Below, in pieces: positions 9,278 to 18,678 of a DNA stretch of 64,000 bases (position 1 is the stretch's first letter; the number at the start of each line of letters is the position of its first letter). Both the position numbers and the translations under genes were made by a program. The stretch is from CAZMNY01 sp964567745 (lineage in GTDB: Bacteria > Planctomycetota > Planctomycetia > Pirellulales > Pirellulaceae): contig CAZMNY010000028.1 of NCBI GenBank assembly GCA_964567745.1, forward strand, positions 48,752 to 112,751, read 5' to 3'. The notes below the pieces were generated by a model, which saw only the letters and a list, made by a program, of their open reading frames with translations, was not told the origin of the DNA and did no database searches.

Positions 9278-10198
9278 CTATGCGTTGTTGTCATCCGCAC
9301 CAGGTCGTGCAGGTCGTCCACCACCACCAGGTCGTCCACCACCACCAGGTCGTCCACCACCACCGGGTCGTCCGCCGCGTCCGCCTTGTCGACCGCCACC
9401 GGCGCCGCCGCGTCCGCCGCCGAATCCGCGGCGAAGTGCGTTTTCAGGCATCTTGAAGGGTTCGCCCTTCATTTCTTCGAGCTTCTTCTTTTGCTCCGAA
9501 GTCAGAGGCTTCAGCAACGCTGCGCTGGCTTGCTCTCGCATTTCGGCAAACTTCTTCATCAATTCGGTGCGATCACCACCGGCACCGCCGCCGCGGAACA
9601 GTTCACCCATTTTCGATCGCATCTCTTCTTGCGATTTTTGCTGAGCTTCTTCGATCTTCTTCTTTTGATCAGCAGTGATCTTAAGTGCCTTGGAGACCTT
9701 CTCGTCCAAGACTGCGTTGGTGCCTTGCACCTGAAGGGCGATTTCGTCGAGTCGATCGATTTGCGGCGGAATCAGGATTTCATCCACCTTCTTATTCAAT
9801 TCCTTGGATGCCTTGGCCGATCGCTCACGCATTTGTGCAATGAACTTGTTTCGTTCTTCTTCCGACATGTTGCGGAAGTCGGGGCGCTCACCACCACCTT
9901 GGTTGCGACCGGAATTGCGACTGGCTTCAACCGCCTTTTTAATGTCATCGTCTTGGTCGGGGAGCAGATCAATCTCTTCCTTGACCGCGTCGACTTGCAG
10001 CAGCGAAATGCGAAGAGTGCTTCCGCCACGTTGGCCGAATCCGCCAAATCCGCCGCCGCCAAATCCGCCTCGTCCGCCGGCTTGCCGGCCGCCGCCACGA
10101 CGCTGTCGGCCCTGACCTTCTTCCTGGCCAAGCACGACCGTTGATGTCAGCATCAGGGCGACCATGCCCATCAACGACCATTGAATCCAACGCAGCAT
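9278..10198 (-). CDS. Secreted glycine-rich Spy/CpxP-like protein
   Basis: A protein of 306 residues with a signal peptide (WIQWSLMGMVALMLTSTVVLG). A Gly/Arg-rich segment follows, then a charged, mostly helical middle with LTADQ-like stretches (KITADQKKKIEE, PLTSEQKKKLEE) resembling the LTxxQ motifs of Spy/CpxP periplasmic proteins. The tail is made of GGGGRP repeats encoded by an 18-bp tandem repeat. The ATG at 10198 is chosen because GAGGAG lies 7 nt upstream; an earlier TTG (10213) overlaps this site. The Spy/CpxP link rests on motif likeness only. A chaperone-like or mineral/metal-binding role is possible but unproven. Confidence 0.85.
   Translation of the reverse strand: MLRWIQWSLMGMVALMLTSTVVLGQEEGQGRQRRGGGRQAGGRGGFGGGGFGGFGQRGGSTLRISLLQVDAVKEEIDLLPDQDDDIKKAVEASRNSGRNQGGGERPDFRNMSEEERNKFIAQMRERSAKASKELNKKVDEILIPPQIDRLDEIALQVQGTNAVLDEKVSKALKITADQKKKIEEAQQKSQEEMRSKMGELFRGGGAGGDRTELMKKFAEMREQASAALLKPLTSEQKKKLEEMKGEPFKMPENALRRGFGGGRGGAGGGRQGGRGGRPGGGGRPGGGGRPGGGGRPARPGADDNNA
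9310..9366. repeat. 18-bp in-frame tandem repeat
   Basis: About three near-perfect copies of an 18-bp unit (CAGGTCGTCCACCACCAC on the plus strand) inside the glycine-rich gene. They encode GGGGRP units on the minus strand. Because the unit is a multiple of three, copy-number change would lengthen or shorten the protein tail without a frameshift. Confidence 0.85.
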
Positions 10199-10453
10199 GG
10201 GGATACTCCTCAAAATTGAGAACTAAATGATTGACGGAAGACCGTCTTGAAGTTGCTATCTTGCCGGATTATGTAACCCAAAGCAAGGATTGACTTTAAG
10301 AAGAGAGCCTAATTGTAAACCCCGGATGAGCCGGAAAGTATCGCTGCACCTGCCGATTCCGGCTCGGATTCTCACAGTATTCGGTTTTAGCGAACGCAAA
10401 ATGACTCGCTGTTCAGTTCGCCACGTCGTGACCTGAAAATCTGGGACTGATTG

Positions 10454-13400
10454 CTATTCTCTCGGCAGCTTGGTCATGCTGTAAAACGCCTCGGCCGGAT
10501 GAAATATTGCGGCACCATCAACCAGGTTTCGTACGCGAATTTCGTACACGAAACCAGCTCGGAGTCCGTCGAGCGTGACTGCCGCAGATTTACGATCGGC
10601 GGCCACTTTGACGGAAACCACCTTCTCTTTTCGTCGCTGCTCGTCAGCACCGCCATAGGCCGGTGTCGAGGTGCGAGTGTAGGACGCGACCGAGTAATTT
10701 GCTGGGTCGGCACCGCGATCTCGATCGACTGGGGTGGTGAACTCAACGACAAAGCCGGTCGACGTCGCTCGAACCTCGGCGATGCCCGGCGGAAGCGTCT
10801 CTAACTTGGGCCGTAGCCGCACAAGTGTGCCGATATTGTTCGAGCCGCCCCAGCCGCTGTCGCGGATGCAGCCGACGTAGAGATCGCCATCGGGAGAGAC
10901 CGAGCAGACAAGCGGGCCGAGGAATGTCGCGCCTCCGCGCGGATGATAGTGGCTCAGCGGATACACCGCGCCTTGCACCCACCCGTCGACCTCTTGCAAG
11001 CTCATCCGAACCAGTCGGCGCGTGTCGTATTCGGCGCCGACCAAATGGCCTTCAAACGGCCCGAACGCTGATCCCCGTTTCGCCATGACCGATTTGGGCG
11101 TCTCGAGAAAGCAGAGCCCGTTCACGCTTCGAGTCCAAGGGTGCGGAATGTTGACGGCGGGCGGCGTCAGCGCAGGCGCTTTGAAATCGGGCTGTCGGTC
11201 GATGGCGTTGATGAACCCAAACGACCGCCCGGCAACCACATGGTTAAGCTCGTTGAACGGATTAAAGTTGCCTTGGTTGTCACTGACAAAGACCTGCCCG
11301 GCGTTGTTGCGAGCAATTCCAATCGGAAACCGATGCCCGTCGCTCAGTGTCTCGATGTTGAATCGATTCGGATTTTCCCGCGTTGGCGTTCGCGGCGTCA
11401 GCTTGAGCACAACGCCGCGCAGATTCGCAGCGGCTTTCGATCGCTTGTCTTGCTGACACGCCGTAGCGATCAGGTAGCCGTCTTCACCATCGCTCGGCAA
11501 TCCGATCGCCCAATCGTGATAGTCGGCAGTGTGTCCCCAGCCCGAGGCCAGTTTCTCAACCGAGTCAGCTCGGTCATCTCCATCGTTGTCTCGGAGCCGC
11601 AGCAAGCCGAATTTGTTCACGACATCGATGTAGTCTTTCGTCGCATGAGCGCCAAATGGTGCGGCGAGCTCGTCACTGAACTGCGACAGGGTATCCTCGA
11701 GGCCATCGCCATCACTGTCCGACGCCACCCAGACACGTCCCTTTAACGAGGTAACGACAATCTCGCCATTCGGTCGCCACGACATCGACGTCGGCATGAT
11801 GTCGCCAGAGATAGGAAGCCGAGTCGTTTCGAAACCGGGCGCTGAATCGAGCGCCAATGGTTTCTCGAGATTCGGCATGACAATAGGCGGCGGAAAGCGG
11901 TCGACGCCGACGCTTGCGTAATAGTCGATCACAATGCCGGCGGATCCATCACTTCCCGCTTTCGAGCTCGCGCGGCCTCGATCGTCGACATAATTGAGCG
12001 ACCGAATCTGTTTCTGGCCGCCTGGCCCGGAGCCCCACGACACGCGATTGGCGGCTCGAGTCGCGCTGCCGAGCATCTCGTCGCCCAGGAGTTGCAGGAA
12101 CACTTCCGAGCTCTTCGGAAGGTCGCGGAATGTAACCGTCCGTTTCCATCCAGCCGGGTCGTCGCCACCAGACCAAAGCGGTTCGAACTTTTGCTTCAAG
12201 CGAACTGTGTGCGAAAGATCGTCATCGACGAATCGAATCTTGTGTTGGAATACCAACGAATCGTCTCGATGTTCCCACCGATCCAACTCAGTGATGAACT
12301 GACCAACTTTCGCTGGTGAAAAAACTCGGTCGCCAATGCGCATCGACAACTCATTCTCAACTGGACCGCCGAGCATGTCAGCGCCCGCCGCCTCCCAAAA
12401 CCAAGTCTTTCCTTTGGTTCTCTGCCGGGCCGCATCGCCAATCCACCAACCGCTCATTTGCGCGGTTTGCAGGTCGAACAAAACGTTGTGACGATTGGGC
12501 AAACCGACGAGCAGCGGCTTGATAAACTGCTTATTTCCAACATTCAAAACGTCGGTCAACACAGCGGCTCGCTCAGCCGCCGATTTAACGCCTTGCTTGC
12601 GAACTGTGCGAATCGCGTTCGGCTCAGGCGGACGGAATGATGGATCGTTGAGTACGCTCCAAACAGCGGACAGCTGTTGGTCCAAGTCGTCATCGAGCGC
12701 GCCGCTGACGGGAATTTGAACTGACGGCATTTCCATCCGCGGAACGATGCGAGCTGGATTTCGCACCCAGCGTTGATACCAGGAGTAGCGAATTCGCTTG
12801 CCCAATTGAGACAAGTCGGGACCCATCGCGTTCAGCGGCGCTTTTGGCGGCTTTACTTTGCCGATTTGATGACAGCTCGTACAACCAAAACCGTCTGGCG
12901 TAACGAGCCTCGGCCCTGCCAATTTGTGCGATTCGAGCTCCGCAGCCGGCGACACGGTGTGGTCTCCGTCGGGAATTCTGTCGGCCACCACGAAGTGTTG
13001 GGCGAGCTTGTTTGCCGCGGCATGATCTGAGCGGAACTTCGGCATGCGGACGAGCAGCCAAGGTCGGCGCACCGCGTTGGCTCGAGTGATCGACTCAACT
13101 AGCGCATCATCCTTCAGCTTGTCGCCGATGCTGATCAACGACGGCGGCGTCATCGCGGGAGCCTGCGTCGCCAGCTCCGGAAAATCGTCTATCGTGCGCG
13201 ACAATCGCCGAGCCAGCCCGGGCGAATCTTCGCGTTGATGACACGATGCACAGTTGCTCCGTTTCATCATCAATTCGCCGCTCGCCAACTCGCTTGGTTT
13301 GTTGGGCGATCGAGACATCTCGCGGACAAACGCCATCGTGGCGTCGCGTAATCGGTTGGGCAAACCGTAAGCGGGTCGGTCAGCGATGGCCTGGCCGGCG

Positions 13401-14731
13401 CAACCGACTTTCGCCACCTGGACTTTTGCGGTCCAGCCAATCAGATCCGGCTTGTCGAGCCCTTCAATGTCGTGACAAGCGGCGCAACGATGCTCTGTCG
13501 CCAATCGTTTGCCAAACGCGACTTGCTCCGGATCCCTCGACGACTGAACGACTCGTTCCGCCAAATCGGCGGAGCCTTGCTCGCTTGCTTTGCGTTCGCC
13601 GAGAAATTTCGAGAGATGAGCTCGTTCGTCTGAACTCAATTCAAAGACCGGCATGCGATGGTCTGCGTTGAGGCGTGACGGAGATCTGAGCCAAGCATCG
13701 AAAAAGCCGCTTGGGCGTTTGTCCCCGACGTGGGTGAGGTCAGAGCCGCCGTAGAGGTTATCCTCTCCGACTTCGTCCAGCGTGTGGCAAGCCAAACAGC
13801 CGACCGTCAAGAACAGCTCACGACCTCGATCCGAGTTGGGCGTCTCTGGTTTCTTCTTGGACTTCGTCGTCTTCTTCTTTTGGCCTTTGGCCTTTTCATC
13901 GTTATTCCCTGTTGGTTCCTTGGGCTGAGAGGCTTGGCTCAACAAATAGGCGTTGAGGGCGACTGATTCTTTTTCTGAAAGCCCAAAGTAAGGCATCCGC
14001 CGCGAAACGGTTTCAGTTTTCTTTTCGTTTGATTCGTCCCCAGACGCCATGAGCCATTTGACTGCCCAAGCCGAATTGAGTTGGCCTCGAATTCGTTTCA
14101 ATGAAGGCGCCGGCTCGGGCTTGTCTGTTGAAACGGACGAGTGACAGGCGGCGCAGCGAAGCGCATCAACCCAAGCGCGGCCGTCGGCTGGCTTATTCGA
14201 TTGCATAACCGCTGGCTCATGAAACAGGCGACGAGCACTCACCGGCTCGAGTCCAAATCCGGGCCCGCTCCAGAACATTCGCAACTGCCCGCCCTTATCT
14301 GTGGGGCGATAGGCGATTTCGATCGGGTGCCAATCAAACTCCAAGTTCTTGATGACGCTCGTCGTGACCCACTGAGCTGTCTCGCACTGCTGATCGAGAA
14401 CGTCGCGGCCGGCGAAGCGGACCTTGGCGGTCCCTTCGAGATAGAAGTGCAGCCGGTAGTCGCCTGGCGACTGCGATTGCAGCAGGCCTCGCCAAACGGC
14501 CTCGACACCTTCCGCCGCCACTCTCGGATCCAACGGCTCGCCCGCCTTGAGCCGAAACGCGATCACGTTATCGACTCGCTCGACCGTTTTACGACTGGCT
14601 GTAATCGTCGTCAGCAAACCGCCTCGGAACTCGTCGTCCTCATCGTCATCGAACTGAGCCCACGCGGATGACGAAGCCAGCAAGAACGCCAGCGTGAAGT
14701 TAACCAACAATCGAAACCACGGCATGCTCAT
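10454..14731 (-). CDS. Penta-haem PA14 / beta-propeller giant secreted protein
   Basis: A 1425-residue protein with a signal peptide (LLVNFTLAFLLASSSAWAQ). A PA14-like carbohydrate-binding region (about 35-175) is followed by five c-type haem motifs: CAACH (193), CLACH (312), CAACH (416), CASCH (494) and CTSCH (617). A beta-sandwich-like middle comes next, then a C-terminal glucose/sorbosone-dehydrogenase-like propeller (VTSLKGRVWVASDSDGDG, IGIARNNAGQVFVSDNQGN) and a short final beta domain. This mix is characteristic of planctomycete PVC-type cytochrome proteins. It probably oxidises sugars or polymers outside the cytoplasm and passes electrons along its own haems. A Lys-rich linker (about 280-298) separates haems 1 and 2. 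The ATG at 14731 is chosen because it directly precedes the signal peptide; the frame extends upstream without family features. Confidence 0.9.
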   Translation of the reverse strand: MSMPWFRLLVNFTLAFLLASSSAWAQFDDDEDDEFRGGLLTTITASRKTVERVDNVIAFRLKAGEPLDPRVAAEGVEAVWRGLLQSQSPGDYRLHFYLEGTAKVRFAGRDVLDQQCETAQWVTTSVIKNLEFDWHPIEIAYRPTDKGGQLRMFWSGPGFGLEPVSARRLFHEPAVMQSNKPADGRAWVDALRCAACHSSVSTDKPEPAPSLKRIRGQLNSAWAVKWLMASGDESNEKKTETVSRRMPYFGLSEKESVALNAYLLSQASQPKEPTGNNDEKAKGQKKKTTKSKKKPETPNSDRGRELFLTVGCLACHTLDEVGEDNLYGGSDLTHVGDKRPSGFFDAWLRSPSRLNADHRMPVFELSSDERAHLSKFLGERKASEQGSADLAERVVQSSRDPEQVAFGKRLATEHRCAACHDIEGLDKPDLIGWTAKVQVAKVGCAGQAIADRPAYGLPNRLRDATMAFVREMSRSPNKPSELASGELMMKRSNCASCHQREDSPGLARRLSRTIDDFPELATQAPAMTPPSLISIGDKLKDDALVESITRANAVRRPWLLVRMPKFRSDHAAANKLAQHFVVADRIPDGDHTVSPAAELESHKLAGPRLVTPDGFGCTSCHQIGKVKPPKAPLNAMGPDLSQLGKRIRYSWYQRWVRNPARIVPRMEMPSVQIPVSGALDDDLDQQLSAVWSVLNDPSFRPPEPNAIRTVRKQGVKSAAERAAVLTDVLNVGNKQFIKPLLVGLPNRHNVLFDLQTAQMSGWWIGDAARQRTKGKTWFWEAAGADMLGGPVENELSMRIGDRVFSPAKVGQFITELDRWEHRDDSLVFQHKIRFVDDDLSHTVRLKQKFEPLWSGGDDPAGWKRTVTFRDLPKSSEVFLQLLGDEMLGSATRAANRVSWGSGPGGQKQIRSLNYVDDRGRASSKAGSDGSAGIVIDYYASVGVDRFPPPIVMPNLEKPLALDSAPGFETTRLPISGDIMPTSMSWRPNGEIVVTSLKGRVWVASDSDGDGLEDTLSQFSDELAAPFGAHATKDYIDVVNKFGLLRLRDNDGDDRADSVEKLASGWGHTADYHDWAIGLPSDGEDGYLIATACQQDKRSKAAANLRGVVLKLTPRTPTRENPNRFNIETLSDGHRFPIGIARNNAGQVFVSDNQGNFNPFNELNHVVAGRSFGFINAIDRQPDFKAPALTPPAVNIPHPWTRSVNGLCFLETPKSVMAKRGSAFGPFEGHLVGAEYDTRRLVRMSLQEVDGWVQGAVYPLSHYHPRGGATFLGPLVCSVSPDGDLYVGCIRDSGWGGSNNIGTLVRLRPKLETLPPGIAEVRATSTGFVVEFTTPVDRDRGADPANYSVASYTRTSTPAYGGADEQRRKEKVVSVKVAADRKSAAVTLDGLRAGFVYEIRVRNLVDGAAIFHPAEAFYSMTKLPRE

Positions 14732-14890
14732 CGTCACTCTTTGATCCCAAAGTCTTTTCGATCGAAATCGGCGAATCGAAACGCGCCGGCCGAAAAAACA
14801 GTGTATCGCATGACGTGCCGGCAAGAGTGACGGGTAGGAACAAAAGTTGAGCTGGACAGAACGCGGAGTCCGTTTCCGTTCTTCTTGCGT

Positions 14891-14938
14891 CTTTTGCGGC
14901 CAGCCTCTTGCCGTGACGAATCGACAGGCCACGAAAAG
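14891..14938. repeat. Direct repeat, copy 1
   Basis: Shares GGCCAGCCTCTTGC, GTGA and GAATCGACAGGC with a second copy at 15066-15117, about 175 bp away in the same orientation. Confidence 0.7.
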
Positions 14939-15065
14939 CACCAAAAGAACTGGGGTGCGGCCGAGCGAGCACCGGCGACAGGTTCACGCACTGTCAATCG
15001 CCGGTTTCCCGAGGCAGCCGACAAGCCAAAGCCTCTGAGAGCTCTACGTTTTCCGTGGCTTGAGC

Positions 15066-15117
15066 CTTTTCGTGGCCAGCCTCTTGCGGTGATATGAATC
15101 GACAGGCACGAAGCACG
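15066..15117. repeat. Direct repeat, copy 2
   Basis: Second copy of the element at 14891-14938, with a few small insertions and deletions. Confidence 0.7.
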
Positions 15118-15369
15118 TTGCGAGGCGTAGCTGCATCCAATTTGCCGGAGAGACTTAGGCGAGTGCCCGGCTCGCTCGTCGTGCCGACCGACGAAAGGTT
15201 GGCATGCGAAAGGAGCGAAGACGAGGAGTGAAATGACGTTGCTTGGTCTTCGTTTCGCCTTCTTCCATGGGCGGCCTTGCCTGCGGCGACGGGTTAAACG
15301 AATCCGCCTTCCCACACGCCGCTTCGCCCTCTCCGCCTGGGCCCCTTTCCGACAACTCTGCTTGTTAAA

Positions 15370-16632
15370 CTACTGCCCGAGCATCACGCTGTGCGTGACT
15401 CGCAGCATGCCGCTTCCGACTGACTGTACGTTTTCGGGCGCGGGCGTCTCGATGCGAAGGGGGAAATCGGTGTCGCCGAAGGCGAGCACCATCGGTGAGA
15501 ACTGAAACGAATTCAAAGTGCCTGAGACCCAATTGTTCTCGAACTGAGTGTGATTGAACACGTGCGAAAGATGGCTGCCGGATGCATAGACTTCGCCGGT
15601 GGTCAGCACATAGTTGACCATGTCTCGCGGAACGAGCGTGACGAAATACGTTCCAAATCCGTGCTCGTATTCAACTCGTCCTGTCGCTTCAATGGGGAAC
15701 GGGTTGTTGGTGGTCTCTTGCCTGGCAAACCAGGTGCCGGGGACACGCGAGACAGGGGCCCAGGTGAGTGTTCCGGTTCCGTAATCGGGCGCCGTCTCCC
15801 CTTCGAAGAACTCGACGCAGAGTTTCAAGACACTGGTGGCTTTGTCGCTGTTCATGCCTCCGCTCGGCCCGGCAGGTCCCCAGGCGTTTTGGTGAAAATC
15901 TAAATCGATTTCCATTTCGACGACGGCCTTCGGCGCCAGCTCTTCGTGCTCGTCGAGGTAGTCGAGCACCGCTTGCTGAATTTCTTCGTAGTTCTTCGCT
16001 GAAAAGAACTGGCCCAGATTGGTTTCCCATTGCTCCGCAGTAATCTTGGGACCCGCCATCAAGTTGCCGGCCCAATCGGCGCTCGTGGGCGGAACGGGGT
16101 CGCCTTTCTCCCAGCCAGGTGGAAGCGAGTACTGGTCGTCGTGTCCGAGCAGATGAGCGATCTCGTGAACGAGCGCCCAGGGCTCGTTATCGGCCATTTG
16201 ACCTGTGCCCGATTCGCCTTCAAAACGATCGCTGTTTTCCACCGTCGTCGCCGGCAATTCGACATAGGGAGTCCAATCGGGATCGGCCGCTTCCCAGTCT
16301 TCACGAGTCTGCACTTCCCACGACTCCCAGCCCGGCGTTGGCGCGGGGTTTTCCGAGGAGTCTCGATATTTCATGTGGACATCGACTGTGATCGAAAAAC
16401 ACGAGCAGCCATGCTCGGCGAGGGCGTCGTTCCAAATCTTTTCGACCATTGCCTCCCACTGCTGCGCCAACGTGTCGGACGCGGCATCCCCGTAGATCTC
16501 GATGAAGATCTCAATCGTGGCGGCGCCATTGGCGTAGCTGACATTGGTCAGCTTGGGTGCCGCCGTGCTCGCACTCGATGCCGCAAACAGAATCAGATTA
16601 CTCAGAATCAAAGTGACAAGCATATTGCGCAT
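15370..16632 (-). CDS. Secreted snapalysin-like zinc metalloprotease
   Basis: A 420-residue protein with a signal peptide (MLVTLILSNLILFAASSAS). At residues 156-166 it has HEIAHLLGHDD, which fits HExxHxxGxxD: His156 and His160 as zinc ligands, Glu157 as catalytic base and Asp166 as the likely third ligand. Aspartate in that place followed by xY is the pattern of snapalysin-type metzincins. The catalytic domain covers roughly 30-250. The C-terminal 170 residues look like a beta-rich domain of unknown role. Two nearby Cys (76, 78) sit before the active site. Neighbours give no hint of the substrate. The protease assignment is firm for the motif; the family name is tentative. Confidence 0.82.
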   Translation of the reverse strand: MRNMLVTLILSNLILFAASSASTAAPKLTNVSYANGAATIEIFIEIYGDAASDTLAQQWEAMVEKIWNDALAEHGCSCFSITVDVHMKYRDSSENPAPTPGWESWEVQTREDWEAADPDWTPYVELPATTVENSDRFEGESGTGQMADNEPWALVHEIAHLLGHDDQYSLPPGWEKGDPVPPTSADWAGNLMAGPKITAEQWETNLGQFFSAKNYEEIQQAVLDYLDEHEELAPKAVVEMEIDLDFHQNAWGPAGPSGGMNSDKATSVLKLCVEFFEGETAPDYGTGTLTWAPVSRVPGTWFARQETTNNPFPIEATGRVEYEHGFGTYFVTLVPRDMVNYVLTTGEVYASGSHLSHVFNHTQFENNWVSGTLNSFQFSPMVLAFGDTDFPLRIETPAPENVQSVGSGMLRVTHSVMLGQ

Positions 16633-16881
16633 GGCGATCGCCTCAGACTATTCGAAGTAGAGCTTTGGACGAGGACGTCGGAAGATCTTCCCAACAGAAA
16701 CCCTACTTTGCTAAACGCATAACCGCCCAGATTTCTACATCGATGGAGACTTGAAAACGGGTCAACTGCAATAGAAGCTTGCACCGGCGACTTAATCGAT
16801 TCATCCCGAACGCCACGTGCAACGTGGGATTCGCGGCGCACGGACACATCGGAGGAACAGGCACACGATGCGATTGACAGC

Positions 16882-18678
16882 TCAATCCTGATCGGTGCGT
16901 AGCACGGAGATGAAGGCTTCTTGGGGAATTTGCACGTGTCCCACAAGCTTCATTCTCTCTTTGCCCTTCTTCTGCTTCTCGAGCAGTTTGCGTTTTCGCG
17001 TGATGTCGCCGCCGTAACATTTCGACGTCACGTCTTTGCGGAGGGCTTGAATGGTCGAGCGGGCGATGATGGAACCGCCGATCGCGCCTTGGATCGGGAT
17101 CTTGAATTGGTGTCGCGGAATGGCTTTGGCGAGCTGTTCGCAGTAGTGGAGTGCTCGATCGCGAGCCTTATCGCGATGAACTAGATACGCGAGCGGATCG
17201 ACGACTTCCTTGTTGACGAGAATGTCGACCTTGACCACGTCGGTTGGGCGGTAGTCGATCGGCTCGTAGTCGAACGAACCGTAACCTCGAGTCACCGTCT
17301 TGAGTTTTCCGTAGAAGTCGAAGAGCACTTCGCCAAGCGGCATCTCGCACTCGACTTCCAATCTGCCGGCAGCCAAGTAATTCATTTTCGGACTCTCCGA
17401 ACGATGCTCGCGGCAAAGCTCCATCACGGCGCCGACGTAGGTGTCCGGAGTCAGAATCGTGGCTTTAATGTACGGCTCGGAAACCGTATTGATCTTCATC
17501 GGATCCGGCCAGTAGGTCGGATTGTCGATATTAACCATCTCGCCATCCGTCAGCGTCAGGCGATATTGAACGGACGGCGCTGAGAGAACGAGCCCGATAT
17601 CGAATTCTCGTTTCAATCGTTCTTGTACAACATCCATGTGTAGCAAACCGAGAAACCCGCAACGGAATCCGAATCCAAGCGCAGCCGAACTGTCTTTCTC
17701 GTAAGTGAGCGCGGCGTCGTTGATCGCCAACTTGTCGAGCGCCTGCGTCAAGTCTTTGTACTCGTCGGCGTTCATCGGATAGATCGATGAAAAGACGACT
17801 TGCTTCGCCTCTTGATAGCCGGGGACTGGCTCCTCAGCCCGTCGGTGCGAATGGGTCAATGTGTCGCCAATCTGAATCTCGCGAACCGTCTTGATCCCGG
17901 CGACGATGTAACCGACCTCGCCCGCGGCAAGTTGTTTCGTCGGTGCGAGCTCGAGCTGGTTGTAGCCCACCTCTTCGGCCGTGTAATCGCGTTCGGTATG
18001 CATGAAGTGAATCGGGTCTTTCGTTCTGAGAGTCCCCTCCATCACTCGACACTGCAGAATGACGCCGCGATATCGGTCGAAGTAGGCGTCGAACACCAGC
18101 GCTTTGAGCGGTGCGTTTGGATCACCTGTTGGTGGAGGCAGCTTTTGCACGATGCCCTCAAGCACTTCGTCGATGCCAATCCCTTTCTTTGCTGATATTG
18201 GAATCGCCTCAAAGGGATCGAGCCCAAGATCTTCGTCGATTTCCTCACGCACGCGATCGACATCGGCACCTGGGAGGTCAATCTTGTTGATGACAGGCAA
18301 CAATTCGAGTTCGCTTTCGAGAGCCAGAAAGAGGTTGGCGACCGTCTGAGCCTCAACGCCCTGCGACGCATCGATGATGATCAGAGCGCCTTCGCAGGCC
18401 ATCAGTGATCGCCGCACTTCATGTGAAAAATCGACGTGCCCCGGCGTATCAATCAGATTGAGCAAGTAGTCTTTGCCGTCTTGAGCGCGATAGGTCAGCG
18501 TAATCGTGTTGCTCTTAATCGTGATGCCGCGTTCTCGTTCGATGTCCATCGAATCGAGAAGCTGGTCGCGAAACTCTCGAGAAGAAACCGCTTCGCAGGC
18601 TTGAATGAGTCGATCCGCGAGCGTCGATTTACCATGGTCGATGTGGGCAATGATGCAGAAATTACGCGTATTTTGCAT
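16882..18678 (-). CDS. lepA: Elongation factor 4 (LepA), ribosomal back-translocase GTPase
   Basis: LepA/EF4 is a translation GTPase that acts on stalled or mistranslocated ribosomes. The product from the ATG at 18678 has 598 residues, the canonical length. It starts with QNTRNFCIIAHIDHGKST containing the G1 P-loop (AHIDHGKST at 11-19); G3 is DTPGHVDF and G4 is NKID. The LepA-specific C-terminal domain ends with the basic RKRKLLEKQKKGKERM segment. The frame is open to 18723, but the extra 15 residues are not family-like. Neighbouring genes are unrelated in function. Confidence 0.97.
   Translation of the reverse strand: MQNTRNFCIIAHIDHGKSTLADRLIQACEAVSSREFRDQLLDSMDIERERGITIKSNTITLTYRAQDGKDYLLNLIDTPGHVDFSHEVRRSLMACEGALIIIDASQGVEAQTVANLFLALESELELLPVINKIDLPGADVDRVREEIDEDLGLDPFEAIPISAKKGIGIDEVLEGIVQKLPPPTGDPNAPLKALVFDAYFDRYRGVILQCRVMEGTLRTKDPIHFMHTERDYTAEEVGYNQLELAPTKQLAAGEVGYIVAGIKTVREIQIGDTLTHSHRRAEEPVPGYQEAKQVVFSSIYPMNADEYKDLTQALDKLAINDAALTYEKDSSAALGFGFRCGFLGLLHMDVVQERLKREFDIGLVLSAPSVQYRLTLTDGEMVNIDNPTYWPDPMKINTVSEPYIKATILTPDTYVGAVMELCREHRSESPKMNYLAAGRLEVECEMPLGEVLFDFYGKLKTVTRGYGSFDYEPIDYRPTDVVKVDILVNKEVVDPLAYLVHRDKARDRALHYCEQLAKAIPRHQFKIPIQGAIGGSIIARSTIQALRKDVTSKCYGGDITRKRKLLEKQKKGKERMKLVGHVQIPQEAFISVLRTDQD

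Larger units (their letters stand above)
14732..15369. other. Intergenic spacer with repeats, no gene seen
   Basis: This spacer of about 640 nt holds no supported gene. It contains a direct repeat pair (14891-14938 and 15066-15117) sharing GGCCAGCCTCTTGC and GAATCGACAGGC. It also holds one copy (near 15281-15299) of a dispersed sequence with core GCCTGCGGCGACGGGT, seen again near 19333. Short open frames here, such as one encoding ERGPGGEGE on the minus strand, are explained by the repeats. Confidence 0.7.

Noticed and set aside
9300..9370. CRISPR-like array
   Set aside because: The repeats are contiguous 18-bp units without spacers and lie inside a coding gene.
9182..10144. Plus-strand frame opposite the glycine-rich gene
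   Set aside because: Low-complexity Ser/Thr-rich mirror of the Gly-rich minus-strand gene, which has a signal peptide, ribosome binding site and terminator.
15155..15355. Small minus-strand frame encoding an ERGPGGEGE-type peptide
   Set aside because: It lies in repeated intergenic sequence and has no domain; best explained by the dispersed repeat.
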